A program made the translations under genes and the position numbers. Positions 49,292-58,453 of a DNA stretch of 64,000 nucleotides are shown piece by piece (position 1 is the stretch's first letter; every line of letters starts with the position of its first letter). The DNA comes from Rhodococcus jostii NBRC 16295 (GTDB taxonomy: Bacteria > Actinomycetota > Actinomycetes > Mycobacteriales > Mycobacteriaceae), in NCBI RefSeq assembly GCF_001894825.1, contig NZ_BCWY01000001.1:1-64000 (forward strand), given 5' to 3'. Under the pieces are notes generated by a model. That model had not been told where the DNA came from and made no database searches. It saw nothing but the letters and a program-made list of their open reading frames with translations.

Positions 49292-50178
49292 CGGACAGCG
49301 CGTCACCGACCGTCACCAGTCCGCGGACTACGGCCTGACGGTTGAAGCGTCGCGACGATCGCATGTTGCTGCGTACTAATGACTTTCTCATCAGGAAACC
49401 GCACCCCTCCCACGGAATTCGGGTGCAAGTATCGCGGAATCACCGTCGACGACCACCGGCTCACCGTCAGTGCGCTGGACGGGCGGTGCATCGCCCGCAT
49501 CCGGGTCAGCGCCCCACCCGGCCACGGCCCGTCGACGACCCGAGATGAGCGGCGCACGCGGAACCCCGCCCGCGACGGTGGCGGAACCTGCCTCATCGAC
49601 GGCTCGGGCAGTCATCGCTGCGGGTCGCCGGAGGCGCAAACCCCTGCGGCCAGATCCTCGACCCGTTCGCTGTGCGCGTGGCCCTCGGCCGCCGGGGCCT
49701 CGGCCTGGCGGCGCGTCTGTTCGTGCGCACGCGTGTCGATCACCCACTCCAGCGCGCCGACGACAGCCGTGACCAGCACGACGATCACCAGATCGCGGAT
49801 CCCAGGCAGGTTCGCGTCCGCGTCCGGCCCGCACTCCCAACTCGTCCACGTCGCCGCCGGCGCCGCGGTCAGCGCGGACGTCACCGCCCTGCTGGTCCGG
49901 GCCGTGGGCAAGGGCTTCCTCGTGCGCGATCGGGACGGAGGCGGCGTCCAGGAATTCGTGCGACGTGGGCCGAGGTCCCTTACGGTCACCGACCTCCAGC
50001 GGATGCCTGGGGACCACGAGGTGCCCGGAAGGCGGAGGAGGGTGCCGAGTCGACGCGACTGAAGGTCTCCGACGTGATCGCCGAGGCCAAGGGCCGGATC
50101 GGCGAGGAGGTACCGCCACCGGCGGATCCCGCCGTCGGTCACGGCCGCGGGGATGACATCGACGGGTCCGCTGGTCAA
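49292..50178. other. gene-poor region with relics
   Basis: No intact gene is convincing. A minus-strand frame ending at 49612 encodes a membrane span (RDLVIVVLVTAVVGALEWVID) followed by an acidic helix, without a clear start; it may be a truncated small membrane protein. A degraded copy of the 25626 protein lies at 49838-49948. Confidence 0.45.
49838..49948 (+). pseudogene. fragment duplicate of the 25626-26045 protein
   Basis: QLVHVAAGAAVSADVTALLVRAVGKGFLVRDRDG matches MHVASGTAVSADVTTLLVRAAGEGFLPRDRDG of the gene at 25626 nearly residue for residue, and the underlying bases also match over about 100 positions. Homology ends abruptly on both sides and there is no start codon, so this is a relic. 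Confidence 0.75.
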
Positions 50179-50544
50179 TTAGGCGGTGTCACGGACGTGG
50201 ATGCGCCGTGCACACCGGTGGGCATCACGCCGCTTCGGTCTCTCGGCGGCCGCGCGCCGCCGGTCCTTCTCGGTCGTGCCACCCCATACGCCGTAGGTCT
50301 CGCCGGCGGTGAGCGCATGGTCCCGACACGCATCGATGACCGGGCACTGTGCGCATAGCGTCTTGGCGGCATTTTCGCGCCGTTCCCGCGCCTTTCGGCC
50401 TTCGCCGGTGGGGGAGAAGAACATCGCGGTGTCGGTGCCGAGGCACCGCGCGCGGGTCCTCCACCCGCTGCGGTGATCCGGCGGGGGCGTTCGCGGGGGC
50501 GGCGACAGGACCGCGAAAGATATCAAGGGCGAGGAGTCAGTCAT
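50179..50544 (-). CDS. WhiB family Fe-S transcriptional regulator
   Basis: A 121-residue WhiB protein. The four cluster cysteines are C34 (RARCLG), C64, C67 (LCAQC) and C73 (DACRDHAL), with the invariant GVWGG turn at 85-89 and a basic C-terminal DNA-binding tail (EKDRRRAAAERPKRR). WhiB proteins hold a 4Fe-4S cluster and act with the principal sigma factor in redox and stress responses. The ATG at 50544 is six bases from a perfect Fur/Zur-type dyad; TATAGA (complement of 50564-50569) suggests a very short leader. Confidence 0.92.
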   Translation of the reverse strand: MTDSSPLISFAVLSPPPRTPPPDHRSGWRTRARCLGTDTAMFFSPTGEGRKARERRENAAKTLCAQCPVIDACRDHALTAGETYGVWGGTTEKDRRRAAAERPKRRDAHRCARRIHVRDTA

Positions 50545-50549
50545 CCACT

Positions 50550-50562
50550 AATGATAATCATT
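50550..50562 (-). promoter_or_regulatory. Fur/Zur-family box at the whiB start
   Basis: AATGATAATCATT, perfect 6-bp arms around one base, lies between a candidate -10 (TATAGA, complement of 50564-50569) and the start codon at 50544. This matches the core of actinobacterial Zur boxes; a related dyad precedes znuA at 26112. Confidence 0.65.
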
Positions 50563-50599
50563 GTCTATAACGGCCCGGGTGTGCCCCTGCCGAGTTCGA

Positions 50600-51200
50600 C
50601 TACGGAAGGGCGGCGGCGAGCGCTCCGCCGTGACGGCGGCGCCCGCAATCCATGTCGACGACATCATCGGCGAGCGTGTCCGCGACAGCGGCGTCGTGGC
50701 TGATGACGAGTAGGGAAAGGTCGTGGGCTCGTGTGAGGTTTGCCAGGATGTCGAGCACGCGCCGCTGTCCGACGGGGTCGAGGCCCGGTGGTCACTTCGT
50801 CGCAGATCAGCACCGACGGCGCCGCGGCGAGGGCACGCGCGATCGCGGCCCGCTGTGCTTCCCCGCCGGAAAGCGCGGCCGGTCGTTCCCACGTGATCTG
50901 CTCGTCGAGTCTCACCTGCTCCAACGCGGTGCGGGCCGCCGCTGCCGCCTCCCAGTCGGTGGCGCCGCGCAGCCGGAGGGGGCCGCGCACGATCTGTTCC
51001 CACACGGTCCGGCAAGGGGCGAAGGCCGTTTTGGCGTCCTGGAATACGTAGCCGATGGCGGCTTGTTTCCGGGCCCGCCGCCGCGTCGTTCCGGCCAATG
51101 GCCGGCCGTCGAGGAGCACACGGCCGGCGGTCGGCGGGTGCAGGCCGGCGAGCACCCGGGCCGCGGTGGTTTCGCCGCGGCCGGACGGACCCACCAACAT
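50600..51200 (-). pseudogene. ABC transporter ATPase gene, inactivated
   Basis: Encodes an oligopeptide/nickel-type ATPase: LVGPSGRGETTAARVLAGL, ALSGGEAQRAAIARALAAAPSVLICDEVT, and in another frame RVLDILANLTRAHDLSLLVISHDAAVADTLADDVV, ending at TAG 50600. Two lesions are visible. The Walker A Lys is replaced by Glu (GRGETT), and a one-base insertion (CCC at 50784-50786 on the plus strand) shifts the frame just after Walker B. The 5' part before Walker A is missing or altered too. The other subunits of the transporter are absent. Confidence 0.78.
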
Positions 51201-51414
51201 CCACGCATTCACCCGGAGAGATCGAAGGCGAGAAGTTCTGCAACACAGCGTTAGCGCGGAATCCTGCGGTGACACCCGTCCATGGTTACTCGGGTGGTGG
51301 TCGCCGCGGTGGTTCTCGCACTGGTCCGGTTGGTGAAGCCGTGTCCTCCCACGCACGCCGCGGTCCAAGCGACCGACCGATGAATTGCTGTACAGCGCAT
51401 CCATCAGGGTCTCG

Positions 51415-52374
51415 TTATTCGGGCTTGCCTCGAACAGACCGCAGTGCGGAGGCGCGCGCGATCGCCTTTGTGGCCAGTAGCAGGGGGTCCCCGATGCGTA
51501 GTGCGGGCGTCGGCCGATATCCGTGGTCGAGTAGCAGCGACCCGGCGGCCTCGAAAAGCGCTGCCATGTCGTCGATCACGTCGCCGCCGAGGATCAAGTA
51601 CCCGATGAATCCAGGCGACGAGGAGGCGAATGGTTCCACTGCGAGCGCGTTGTGCAGCTCCCTCACGGTCTTCACGTAGTTGCGCGCAAGGTCGGTGATG
51701 GGGAGTGAGGTGGGCAGGGTGCCGGCGGTGTCGGCGTCCTGGACGACCAGGATCGACCGGGACAGATCCACGAGCAGATCATTCGTCGAGGTCGGCGTGA
51801 ACCCGTAGTAGCCGCGTTCTGCAGTCCTGCCCGGCTTCGACCTTCGAACGCGATCGGCAAGGTTGCGAGCCTCCTGCTCTATCCGCTCGTCGGTACACCA
51901 CAGTTGATCCTCGTCCAGGTTCACGGCGTTCTGCTCGGACGCTGCACCCGCCAGGGACAACAGATATGTGTGTGCCGCGTCCCGGTCGAAGTGGATGCCA
52001 TGTTTCGCGAGAGCGGCGATGAATACCCGCACCCTCGTCCGGCCGGGGTCTGGACGGACCAGGCCCCGAAAGGTCATCACCGTGGTACCGACCTGAATGA
52101 TGTCCCCCGATCGGAGCTGCCTCCGTCCGGCCAGTCGCTCGCCGTTGACGAAGGTGCCGTTGCGAGATAGCCCGTCATCGATGATGGACCAGTGCGTATC
52201 CCTCCACTCGATCGCCGCGTGGAGCCGCGACACCGTGCGGTCCCACGTCAGCGCGACGTCGGATCGGTGAGACCGCCCCACCGTCACACGTCCGGCAGCG
52301 GGATACAACATCAACTCTCGGGCACGCCCCTGCCCGTCTGTGTAGCACAGGCGTTCTCCCTCAATCCGGTTCAT
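51415..52374 (-). CDS. FHA domain protein
   Basis: A 319-residue protein. Residues ~28-102 are a forkhead-associated phosphothreonine-binding domain: VTVGRSHRSDVAL, TVSRLHAAIEW, LSRNGTFVNGERL, SGDIIQVGTTVMTF. All key residues (G-R, S-R-x-H, N-G) are present. The remaining ~210 residues are helical and unknown, with NLDEDQLWCTDERIEQEARNLADRVRR suggesting a helical bundle. FHA proteins usually read Ser/Thr kinase signals; a kinase fusion is encoded at 58454 but not adjacent. ATG 52374 gives homology from the start. Confidence 0.85.
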   Translation of the reverse strand: MNRIEGERLCYTDGQGRARELMLYPAAGRVTVGRSHRSDVALTWDRTVSRLHAAIEWRDTHWSIIDDGLSRNGTFVNGERLAGRRQLRSGDIIQVGTTVMTFRGLVRPDPGRTRVRVFIAALAKHGIHFDRDAAHTYLLSLAGAASEQNAVNLDEDQLWCTDERIEQEARNLADRVRRSKPGRTAERGYYGFTPTSTNDLLVDLSRSILVVQDADTAGTLPTSLPITDLARNYVKTVRELHNALAVEPFASSSPGFIGYLILGGDVIDDMAALFEAAGSLLLDHGYRPTPALRIGDPLLLATKAIARASALRSVRGKPE

Positions 52375-52763
52375 GACTACCCCGCGGAATCCTGAACCGC
52401 CGCGCAACCTTCGTCATTCGTCATTCGTCGCAGTCTTGCTTCCCCTCCGCGATCGGGTCGCGCCTTTCCGGGCACGTGCAGCCATGCTGTCACGGAGTGC
52501 GGGTGCGGTGAGGAGTCGCAGCATCGACTCGGCCATCCGAACACGTCCCCGCGCCGGTAGATCAGGCCCGCGCTGGTAGGTACGACCAGACCCGCGGTGG
52601 CTGGGTTCTCGGGCGCGACCACCGCCCGACCGCGATGATGGTCGGGAGGTCCGCCGGCCGGCATCCGTCGTGTCGGGAGGGTGTCGAGTGCCGGTCATTT
52701 CCCTGCCTCCTGGTGGTTGCTCGACGGGGGGTGTGCACCCGTGTTTCTCTCACCGAGACCGAT
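52375..52763. other. gap holding a glycosyltransferase relic
   Basis: No intact gene. Only the glycosyltransferase remnant described at 52415-52640 is recognisable. Confidence 0.45.
52415..52640 (-). pseudogene. C-terminal remnant of a GT4-type glycosyltransferase
   Basis: Two frames together give VVAPENPATAGLVVPTSAGLIY then RMAESMLRLLTAPALRDSMAARARKGA. This is the familiar end of family 4 glycosyltransferases: sugar-nucleotide binding loop, then the L-L-x-x-P-A-L-R-x-x-M-x-x-x-A-R helix. The frame changes after the GDVF segment, and the rest of the enzyme is missing. Confidence 0.55.
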
Positions 52764-53402
52764 CTATTCGGTCCAGCTCGAGTTCTGGATGACGTCGACG
52801 AAATCGATGTGGCGGTATCCGGGAACGATGTGCTCGAGCACATCGGCGTTGACGGTGCCGAAGGTGCTGTCCGGGCGATGTTTGAAGCCGTCGGTGAAGG
52901 CCTGCAGGATCTCCCTCTTGAAGTTGGGCCGTGGGTGCGCCCGAGTGATCTCCGCGATGATTGCTTCGGGCAGGTCGTCTCGTCCTATTCCGAGGACATC
53001 GGTCTCCACTCCCGCGGTCACCAGTGCAATCTCCGGCTCCAGCCGGTACGGCACCTCCGGGGTGGTGTGCAGTGCGATAGCCTCCCACACCGTGCGCACG
53101 TCGGCTGCGTCGATGCCGTGGCTGGTGAGAAACCGCTCCGCTGCGTCCGCGCCGTCGAGCTCGAAACGCTGAGTGTCGCCGCGAAACTTCTCCGTCAAGC
53201 CGAGATCGTGAAACATCGCGCCGACGTACAGCAGTTCTGCATCGGCTTTTCGCCCCAGCCGCTGACCCTGGAGCGATCCGAACAGAAAGACGCGCCGCGA
53301 ATGGTGATAGATCAACGGTGACGCGGCTTCACGTACCAGTTCGGTCGCGTCCTTCGCCAGGGACGAATCGGGAATTGCGATGCCTGCGATAACGTCGGTC
53401 AT
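52764..53402 (-). CDS. HD-domain hydrolase, cyanamide hydratase-like
   Basis: A 212-residue HD phosphohydrolase-fold protein. Metal ligands appear as YHHSRRVFLFG, then MFHDLGLTEKF (the HD pair), then ALHTTPEVPYR. The SPLIYHHSRRVFLFGSL start and overall layout match the cyanamide hydratase type (cyanamide to urea) more than nucleotide hydrolases; the reaction is not certain. AGGAGG lies five bases before ATG 53402. It is the last gene of the aquaporin-catalase-Dps run on the minus strand. Confidence 0.85.
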   Translation of the reverse strand: MTDVIAGIAIPDSSLAKDATELVREAASPLIYHHSRRVFLFGSLQGQRLGRKADAELLYVGAMFHDLGLTEKFRGDTQRFELDGADAAERFLTSHGIDAADVRTVWEAIALHTTPEVPYRLEPEIALVTAGVETDVLGIGRDDLPEAIIAEITRAHPRPNFKREILQAFTDGFKHRPDSTFGTVNADVLEHIVPGYRHIDFVDVIQNSSWTE

Positions 53403-53482
53403 GATGACCTCCTGAATTGTTGGTAGTACACGGAACTCGGGCCGCAAGAACTCATGATCGTGATTGCGCCCGGCGTTCGTCT

Positions 53483-53974
53483 TCAGATTTTCCGGTTCTC
53501 GGACTTGAGCATCCAGGCGGCCTTCTCCAGGTCGTCGATGATGCGGTGCAGGAGGTCGGCGGTGGAGGGGTCGGCGGCGTCGACGTCGTCGTGGACGGAG
53601 CGGATGGTGTCGACGGCGGCATAGATCCCGATGGTGACGAAGTCGACCGTGTCGGTGGTGCTCTGCTCGGCCGGCGGAATTGCGGGCAGCGTCGTGCAGG
53701 CCGTGACGGTGTCCGATCGTCCGTCGGGGACCGCGTCGAGCGCGCGCATCCGCTCGGCGATGGTGTCGCTGGCTTCGCGTGCGGTGTCGACGATGTCGTC
53801 GAGTTGCAGATGAAGGTCGCGGAAGTTGGTGCCGACGAGATTCCAGTGGGCCTGTTTGCCCTGCAGATGCAGTTCGACGAGATCAACCAGGACCTTCTGC
53901 AGGTTCTGCGGCAGACTGGGCGGGGTCTCGAACTCCCGCACCTCATGGTCGGGCCGACGGCGTGAAGTAGTCAT
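53483..53974 (-). CDS. dps: Dps-family DNA-protection ferritin
   Basis: A 163-residue mini-ferritin. The inter-subunit ferroxidase residues are in KQAHWNLVGTNFRDLHLQLDDIVDTAREASDTIAERM (His, Asp and Glu in the usual spacing). Dps dodecamers oxidise Fe(II) with H2O2 and shield DNA. The N-terminus (MTTSRRRPDHEVREFETPP) is basic and might bind DNA. Upstream is the catalase gene on the same strand, fitting peroxide defence. ATG 53974 with GGAAA upstream. Confidence 0.92.
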   Translation of the reverse strand: MTTSRRRPDHEVREFETPPSLPQNLQKVLVDLVELHLQGKQAHWNLVGTNFRDLHLQLDDIVDTAREASDTIAERMRALDAVPDGRSDTVTACTTLPAIPPAEQSTTDTVDFVTIGIYAAVDTIRSVHDDVDAADPSTADLLHRIIDDLEKAAWMLKSENRKI

Positions 53975-54132
53975 GACATTTCCTTTCTCAGTGGCGTCGG
54001 GCAACACACACGTGCGGTGTTGCACAACGTTTCTTGTTATCGGTTGGAGCGGTGCGCCCGGCGACTGTGTCGTGGGCCCTTTCATTCCGCTGTCGAGGGC
54101 CTCGGCGCCGGCCAGCTCGCAACGGCGCATGT

Positions 54133-55587
54133 CTATCCCCGGCGAACGCCCTTCTCGATCCGCTCGCCCAGGTCTTTGTCGACGTTGCGCCAGTACTCGA
54201 AGGCACGGTGCAGGACCGACTCGGTGACGCCGCCGAGGAGGTGTCCGACGATGTTGTTCGCCAGCCGCTCTCGCTGGGCGTCGTCGAGGACGTCGCGGAC
54301 GAGGGTGCCGGCTTGGCCCCAGTCGTCATCTTCGGCTCGCAGGGTGTAGGCGGTGCGCACCATGTCGCCGTCGGTGTGCCAGCCCGCGGGTTCGCCGTAA
54401 CGCTGGGTGTCGGCTTTCGGTCCGCCCTTGGAGTTCGGCGCGTACACCGGGTCCGAGACGGTGTGATACCGCATCGCACCGTCCTTGCTGTAACTGTGTA
54501 CGGGCGTGGTGGGTGCATTCACCGGCAGTTGGTTGTAGTTCGCGCCGATCCGGGCCCGGTGCGCGTCGGGGTAGGCGAACATCCGGCCCAGCAGCATCTT
54601 GTCGGGGCTCGCCCCGATGCCGGGCACGAGGTTGCTGGGCTCGACGGCCAACTGCTCGATCTGGGAGTGGTAGTCGGTCGGGTTGCGGTTCAGGGTCATC
54701 CGGCCGACGTCGATGAGCGGGTAGTCTGCGTGCGGCCACACCTTGGTCAGGTCGAACGGGTTGAACCGGTAGGTCTTGGCGTCCTCGAACGGCATGACCT
54801 GCACCTTCAGCGTCCAGCGGGGGTGATCGCCCCGCTCGATCGCTTCGAACAGGTCGCGGGTGTGATAGTCCCCGTCCGTGGAGGTCAGTGCGTCGGCCTC
54901 GGCCTGCGTGAGGCACTCGATACCCTGGTCGCTGATGAAGTGGTACTTCACCCAGAACCTCTCACCCGCCGCGTTGACCCACATGTACGTGTGCGAGCTG
55001 TACCCGTTCATGTGCCGCCAGGTGCGGGGAATTCCGCGGTCGCCCATCAGCCAGGTGACCTGGTGCGCCGACTCGGGTGAGAGGGTCCAGAAGTCCCATT
55101 GCATGTTGTGGTCGCGGAGATTGTTGTCGGCGCGGCGCTTCTGCGAGCGGATGAAGTGCTGGAATTTCATCGGGTCGCGGAGGAAGAAGACGGGGGTGTT
55201 GTTGCCGACCATGTCGTAGTTGCCCTCGCTGGTGTAGAACTTCAGGGCGAAGCCGCGGGGGTCGCGCCAGGTGTCGGGGCTGCCGCGCTCGCCGGCCACC
55301 GTGGAAAAGCGGGCCACCAGGTCGGTGGTGATGCCCGGCTGGAACAGTCCGGCCTGGGTGTAGGCGCTGACGTCGTGGGTGACCTCGAAGTGGCCGAAGG
55401 CGCCGCTGCCCTTGGCATGGGGCTGGCGCTCGGGGACGCGTTCGCGGTTGAACTGGGCGATCTGCTCGATCAGGTAGTGGTCGTGCAGCAGGATCGGTCC
55501 GTCCGGGCCGACGGTGAGCGAGTGCTCGTCGCTTTCGACCGGGGTGCCGGCATCGGTGGTCGTCGGTGTGGGCTCTGTGTTGGTCAT
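54133..55587 (-). CDS. katA: monofunctional heme catalase
   Basis: A 484-residue small-subunit catalase. Distal His and Asn are in the [14 protein letters not shown] and [18 protein letters not shown] regions. The signature [27 protein letters not shown] and proximal heme Tyr region [23 protein letters not shown] are intact. It dismutates H2O2 to water and oxygen. It sits between aquaporin and Dps genes, and two H2O2-producing flavin oxidases lie in the window. ATG 55587. Confidence 0.95.
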   Translation of the reverse strand: MTNTEPTPTTTDAGTPVESDEHSLTVGPDGPILLHDHYLIEQIAQFNRERVPERQPHAKGSGAFGHFEVTHDVSAYTQAGLFQPGITTDLVARFSTVAGERGSPDTWRDPRGFALKFYTSEGNYDMVGNNTPVFFLRDPMKFQHFIRSQKRRADNNLRDHNMQWDFWTLSPESAHQVTWLMGDRGIPRTWRHMNGYSSHTYMWVNAAGERFWVKYHFISDQGIECLTQAEADALTSTDGDYHTRDLFEAIERGDHPRWTLKVQVMPFEDAKTYRFNPFDLTKVWPHADYPLIDVGRMTLNRNPTDYHSQIEQLAVEPSNLVPGIGASPDKMLLGRMFAYPDAHRARIGANYNQLPVNAPTTPVHSYSKDGAMRYHTVSDPVYAPNSKGGPKADTQRYGEPAGWHTDGDMVRTAYTLRAEDDDWGQAGTLVRDVLDDAQRERLANNIVGHLLGGVTESVLHRAFEYWRNVDKDLGERIEKGVRRG

Positions 55588-55649
55588 TGTCGTGTCTTTC
55601 GGCTGGTTGTGGAACGGGGAAGCTGGGTTGGGCCGCTGTCGCGGGGCGA

Positions 55650-56369
55650 TCATGTGTCGTCGGGGTTGATGGCGAGGAAGGCGGCGCCGGCGGCGGCGCC
55701 CGCGACGAGTTGGGCCACCAGGTACACCCACAGGGTCGGCCAGGCGAACATTCCCATCACTGCGGCGCCGAATGTGACCGATGGGTTGAACGCCCCACCG
55801 GAGATTCCGCCGACCGCGAATGCTCCTGCCACGACGGTGAATCCGATCGCCAGCCCGTAGAACGAGTTGTCCGGGTGGCTCTTGCTGGTGGCGACGTTGA
55901 GCATCACGTAGCACAGGGCGAAGGTGAACAACAGCTCCACCGCGAACGCGGCCACCAGGGTGTGACCGGACAGGTGCAGCGTCGCCGAGAGGGTGGACTG
56001 CGCGGGATCGACGACCTCGCGTACCACTACTGCGGCGAGTACGCCGGCGGCGAGTTGCGCGGTCCAGTATCCGGCGGCGTCATGGACGCCGATTCGGTGT
56101 CGCACCAGTACCGCCAGGGTCACGGCAGGGTTGTAGTGCCCACCGGAGACGTGGCCCCCGGCGTAGATCATCACCATCAGGGCCGCACCGATTGCCAGCG
56201 GGGCGAACGGGCTGCCGCTGCCGGCGGCCGTCCCCACCGTGAACACCAGAAAGAATGTTCCGATCAGCTCGACCGTGTATGTCGATAGTGCCCGGCGGGC
56301 AGCACTCGCCCCGCCGCCCTCCGACGCTGCATGGGTGGGGACCTGGGTGGTTTCCTGGGATGTGGCCAT
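55650..56369 (-). CDS. aquaporin / MIP-family channel
   Basis: A 239-residue MIP channel with six membrane segments. The two half-helix motifs are [13 protein letters not shown] and [13 protein letters not shown]; the second is NPS instead of the usual NPA, which may alter the pore. The arginine of the selectivity filter is replaced by the Val/Phe run after NPSV, so water-only specificity is uncertain. Given the catalase and Dps genes downstream, it could admit or release H2O2 or another small solute. ATG 56369 with GAGGAG upstream. Confidence 0.88.
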   Translation of the reverse strand: MATSQETTQVPTHAASEGGGASAARRALSTYTVELIGTFFLVFTVGTAAGSGSPFAPLAIGAALMVMIYAGGHVSGGHYNPAVTLAVLVRHRIGVHDAAGYWTAQLAAGVLAAVVVREVVDPAQSTLSATLHLSGHTLVAAFAVELLFTFALCYVMLNVATSKSHPDNSFYGLAIGFTVVAGAFAVGGISGGAFNPSVTFGAAVMGMFAWPTLWVYLVAQLVAGAAAGAAFLAINPDDT

Positions 56370-56449
56370 GTCGAGACTCCTCGAATTACTCTGCGGGACT
56401 GCCGGAATCGTGCTTCAGTCAGTCGTTGTCAGCCCTGCCGGCCTCCCGG

Positions 56450-56722
56450 TTACCACCCACGGTGACCGCCGAACTCCCTGTGCCCATGATTGTCAAACGG
56501 ACGGCCGGGCTCGAACGGTCCGGACGGCCAGGGCCACGCCCACGGGAAACCGGAATTCGGCATATCGGTGACAGTCCCGGTGGAGCCGGCGACGACGCGG
56601 GCCGCCGGCCCCGCCACTTCGTCGAGTGTTGGTGCGGCGGCGGCGGCGGTACCGGCGCCGAGCGCCGTCAAGCATGCCAATGCGGTTGCGGCAACCGCGG
56701 CGCGGGCAGTGATCCTCTTCAT
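56450..56722 (-). CDS. small secreted protein
   Basis: A 90-residue protein with a clear signal peptide (MKRITARAAVAATALACLTALGAGTAAAA, cleavage after AAA) and a mature part of about 60 residues rich in Pro, Trp, Gly and His (FPWAWPWPSGPFEPGRPFDNHGHREFGGHRGW). Function unknown; the Trp/His-rich end might bind a metal or wall component. ATG 56722 with AAAGG upstream. It is upstream of, and on the same strand as, the aquaporin gene, 80 bases away. Confidence 0.8.
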   Translation of the reverse strand: MKRITARAAVAATALACLTALGAGTAAAAAPTLDEVAGPAARVVAGSTGTVTDMPNSGFPWAWPWPSGPFEPGRPFDNHGHREFGGHRGW

Positions 56723-57014
56723 CGCTCTCACCTTTCATAGTCGAGTTGCGCAGCCTGCCGCCGAGCGTGTGATGGTTGGTGCGTCACCGAGCGCGGTCGG
56801 CTGAGGTCCGATCGATCGTTCGAGTCAATGGTTCGCCGCACCGGGCTCGACGTCTGCACCGCCAGCAGGACTCTTCGGGGTGCAGCTAGCAGGAATCCCG
56901 ATCTTCCAGGTAGCGGCGATCACACGGCCGCTCGGTGCGAGCGAGACTTGTTCAACGCGACGTGGAGGACAACGGCGCTTCGGAACGAATACCACAGCGA
57001 CACAGGAGGCCATG

Positions 57015-57890
57015 ATGGACATCGCAGTGCTGGGCATGGGACGGATGGGGCGTGCGCTCGCCGGGAGGCTGCTCGAGGGCGGACACCGGGTGACGGTCTG
57101 GAACCGCTCGACGGGCAAGACCGGGGAGATCGTGTCCGCCGGCGCCAGACAAGCGCAGAGCGTCACCGACGCGGTGGACCGTGTCGATGTCGTGGTCACC
57201 ATGCTGGCCGACGACGCCGCGGTCAGGGCCGTGGCGTTCGGCGAGTTACGGTCGTCAATCGGCGGGGAAACCATCTTCGTCGACTGCTCGACCGTGTCGC
57301 GGAAGCTCAGTGGGGAACTCGCCGAGGTGTTCTCCGCTCGGTTCCTCGCCATGCCCGTTGTCGGCGGTCCCGCCGCGGTGAGCGCGGGGCAGGCGACGTT
57401 CCTCGTCGGCGGCGACGCCGGCGTCGTGGACCGCCTGGGCCCGGTGATCTCGTCGCTGACCGACAACGTCCGGCGATATGACACGGCGCCGCTGGCCGTC
57501 ACCGCCAAGCTGGCGACCAACCTCTTGCTGCTCTCGGAGGTGGTCGCCCTGGCCGAGTCGTTCGCGGTGGGGCGTTCGGGCGGTCTGCGGGACGACCAGT
57601 TGCGGGACCTGCTCGGCACCAGCCCCCTGGTGGCGCTCGGATTGAGGAATCGGTTCGAGGGTGTGCTGACCGGCTCACCGGACGGGTGGTGGACCACGGT
57701 GCTCGGCGCGAAGGACGCCGGTTTGGCGCTCGACATCGCCCGCGACGCCGATCTCGAGCTTCCGGCGGCCGCGGTGGTGCGGCACCTCTACGACACAGCG
57801 GCGTCATCCGGACTGGAGGATGCCGACATCGCCGCCGTCACCGACCTCTACCGCAGCCCGTCACGCACCGCCGCGCCGCAGGGGCGGTGA
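57015..57890 (+). CDS. NAD(P)-dependent beta-hydroxyacid dehydrogenase-type oxidoreductase
   Basis: A 291-residue enzyme. The NAD(P) motif is AVLGMGRMGRALAGRL, then VTVWNRSTGK, in which Arg suggests NADPH. The substrate helix is KLATNLLLLSEVVALAESFA with the family Lys. It resembles 6-phosphogluconate / 3-hydroxyisobutyrate dehydrogenases and imine reductases. A related enzyme is at 61731. AGGAGG precedes two adjacent ATGs (57012, 57015); the second has better spacing. Confidence 0.88.
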   Translation: MDIAVLGMGRMGRALAGRLLEGGHRVTVWNRSTGKTGEIVSAGARQAQSVTDAVDRVDVVVTMLADDAAVRAVAFGELRSSIGGETIFVDCSTVSRKLSGELAEVFSARFLAMPVVGGPAAVSAGQATFLVGGDAGVVDRLGPVISSLTDNVRRYDTAPLAVTAKLATNLLLLSEVVALAESFAVGRSGGLRDDQLRDLLGTSPLVALGLRNRFEGVLTGSPDGWWTTVLGAKDAGLALDIARDADLELPAAAVVRHLYDTAASSGLEDADIAAVTDLYRSPSRTAAPQGR

Positions 57891-58453
57891 ACCACGCGGT
57901 GCGGTCCCCGCGGGGCGCTACGGAAGCGGGGGAGTGGCACATGCTGTTCCGTAAGCGGGAGTACTTTCGTGGCGTTGGCGCGCAAGACATTTCGCGCGGG
58001 GCAGTGGACGCCTGTCAGGTGTCGCAACCCGCGCACTCGGCGTCGGTCGCCAAGCTGGAGAGCGGGAGCGGAACGTCACGCCGTGCATGTGCGCAGATAC
58101 TGCCCTGTACTGCCGCTCTCAATCACTGTCCCGGTGATCTTGGCGGGGCGGACCCTGCAGGCGTCGCCGCGACGCTCGGACTGCCACACGGATCGGCGCC
58201 AGCTGTCCCAGGTTCCTCGGGGACGGTGCGGACCCGACGGGCACTCGCTCATCGCTTCGGGTGTGGATCGATCCCGACCAACTGTTGTGCGTCATACTCG
58301 TTCATAGGGTCTCCTCCGTCCTGATGGGACAGTCGAGACCCCCGGCTTTCGCTTGGAACCACGAGGAGTGGGAGTGCCGCCCCTCAGCGCTTCGAGAGGT
58401 GAGTGCATGGGTGCGCGATTGCGAACATCGAGTACCGGGCTTTGAGGTCGCCG
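57891..58453. other. gap before the kinase gene
   Basis: No gene is convincing on either strand, although several short frames are open. The stretch presumably holds the promoter of the kinase-response regulator gene. I could not identify a clear -10 or terminator. Confidence 0.4.

Noticed and set aside
51280..51380. Short hydrophobic plus-strand ORF (MVTRVVVAAVVLALVRLV)
   Set aside because: Only about 33 codons, no ribosome site and no partner; chance open frame more likely.
53452..53946. Alternative frame over the Dps gene
   Set aside because: Only the 53483-53974 frame has Dps ferroxidase residues.
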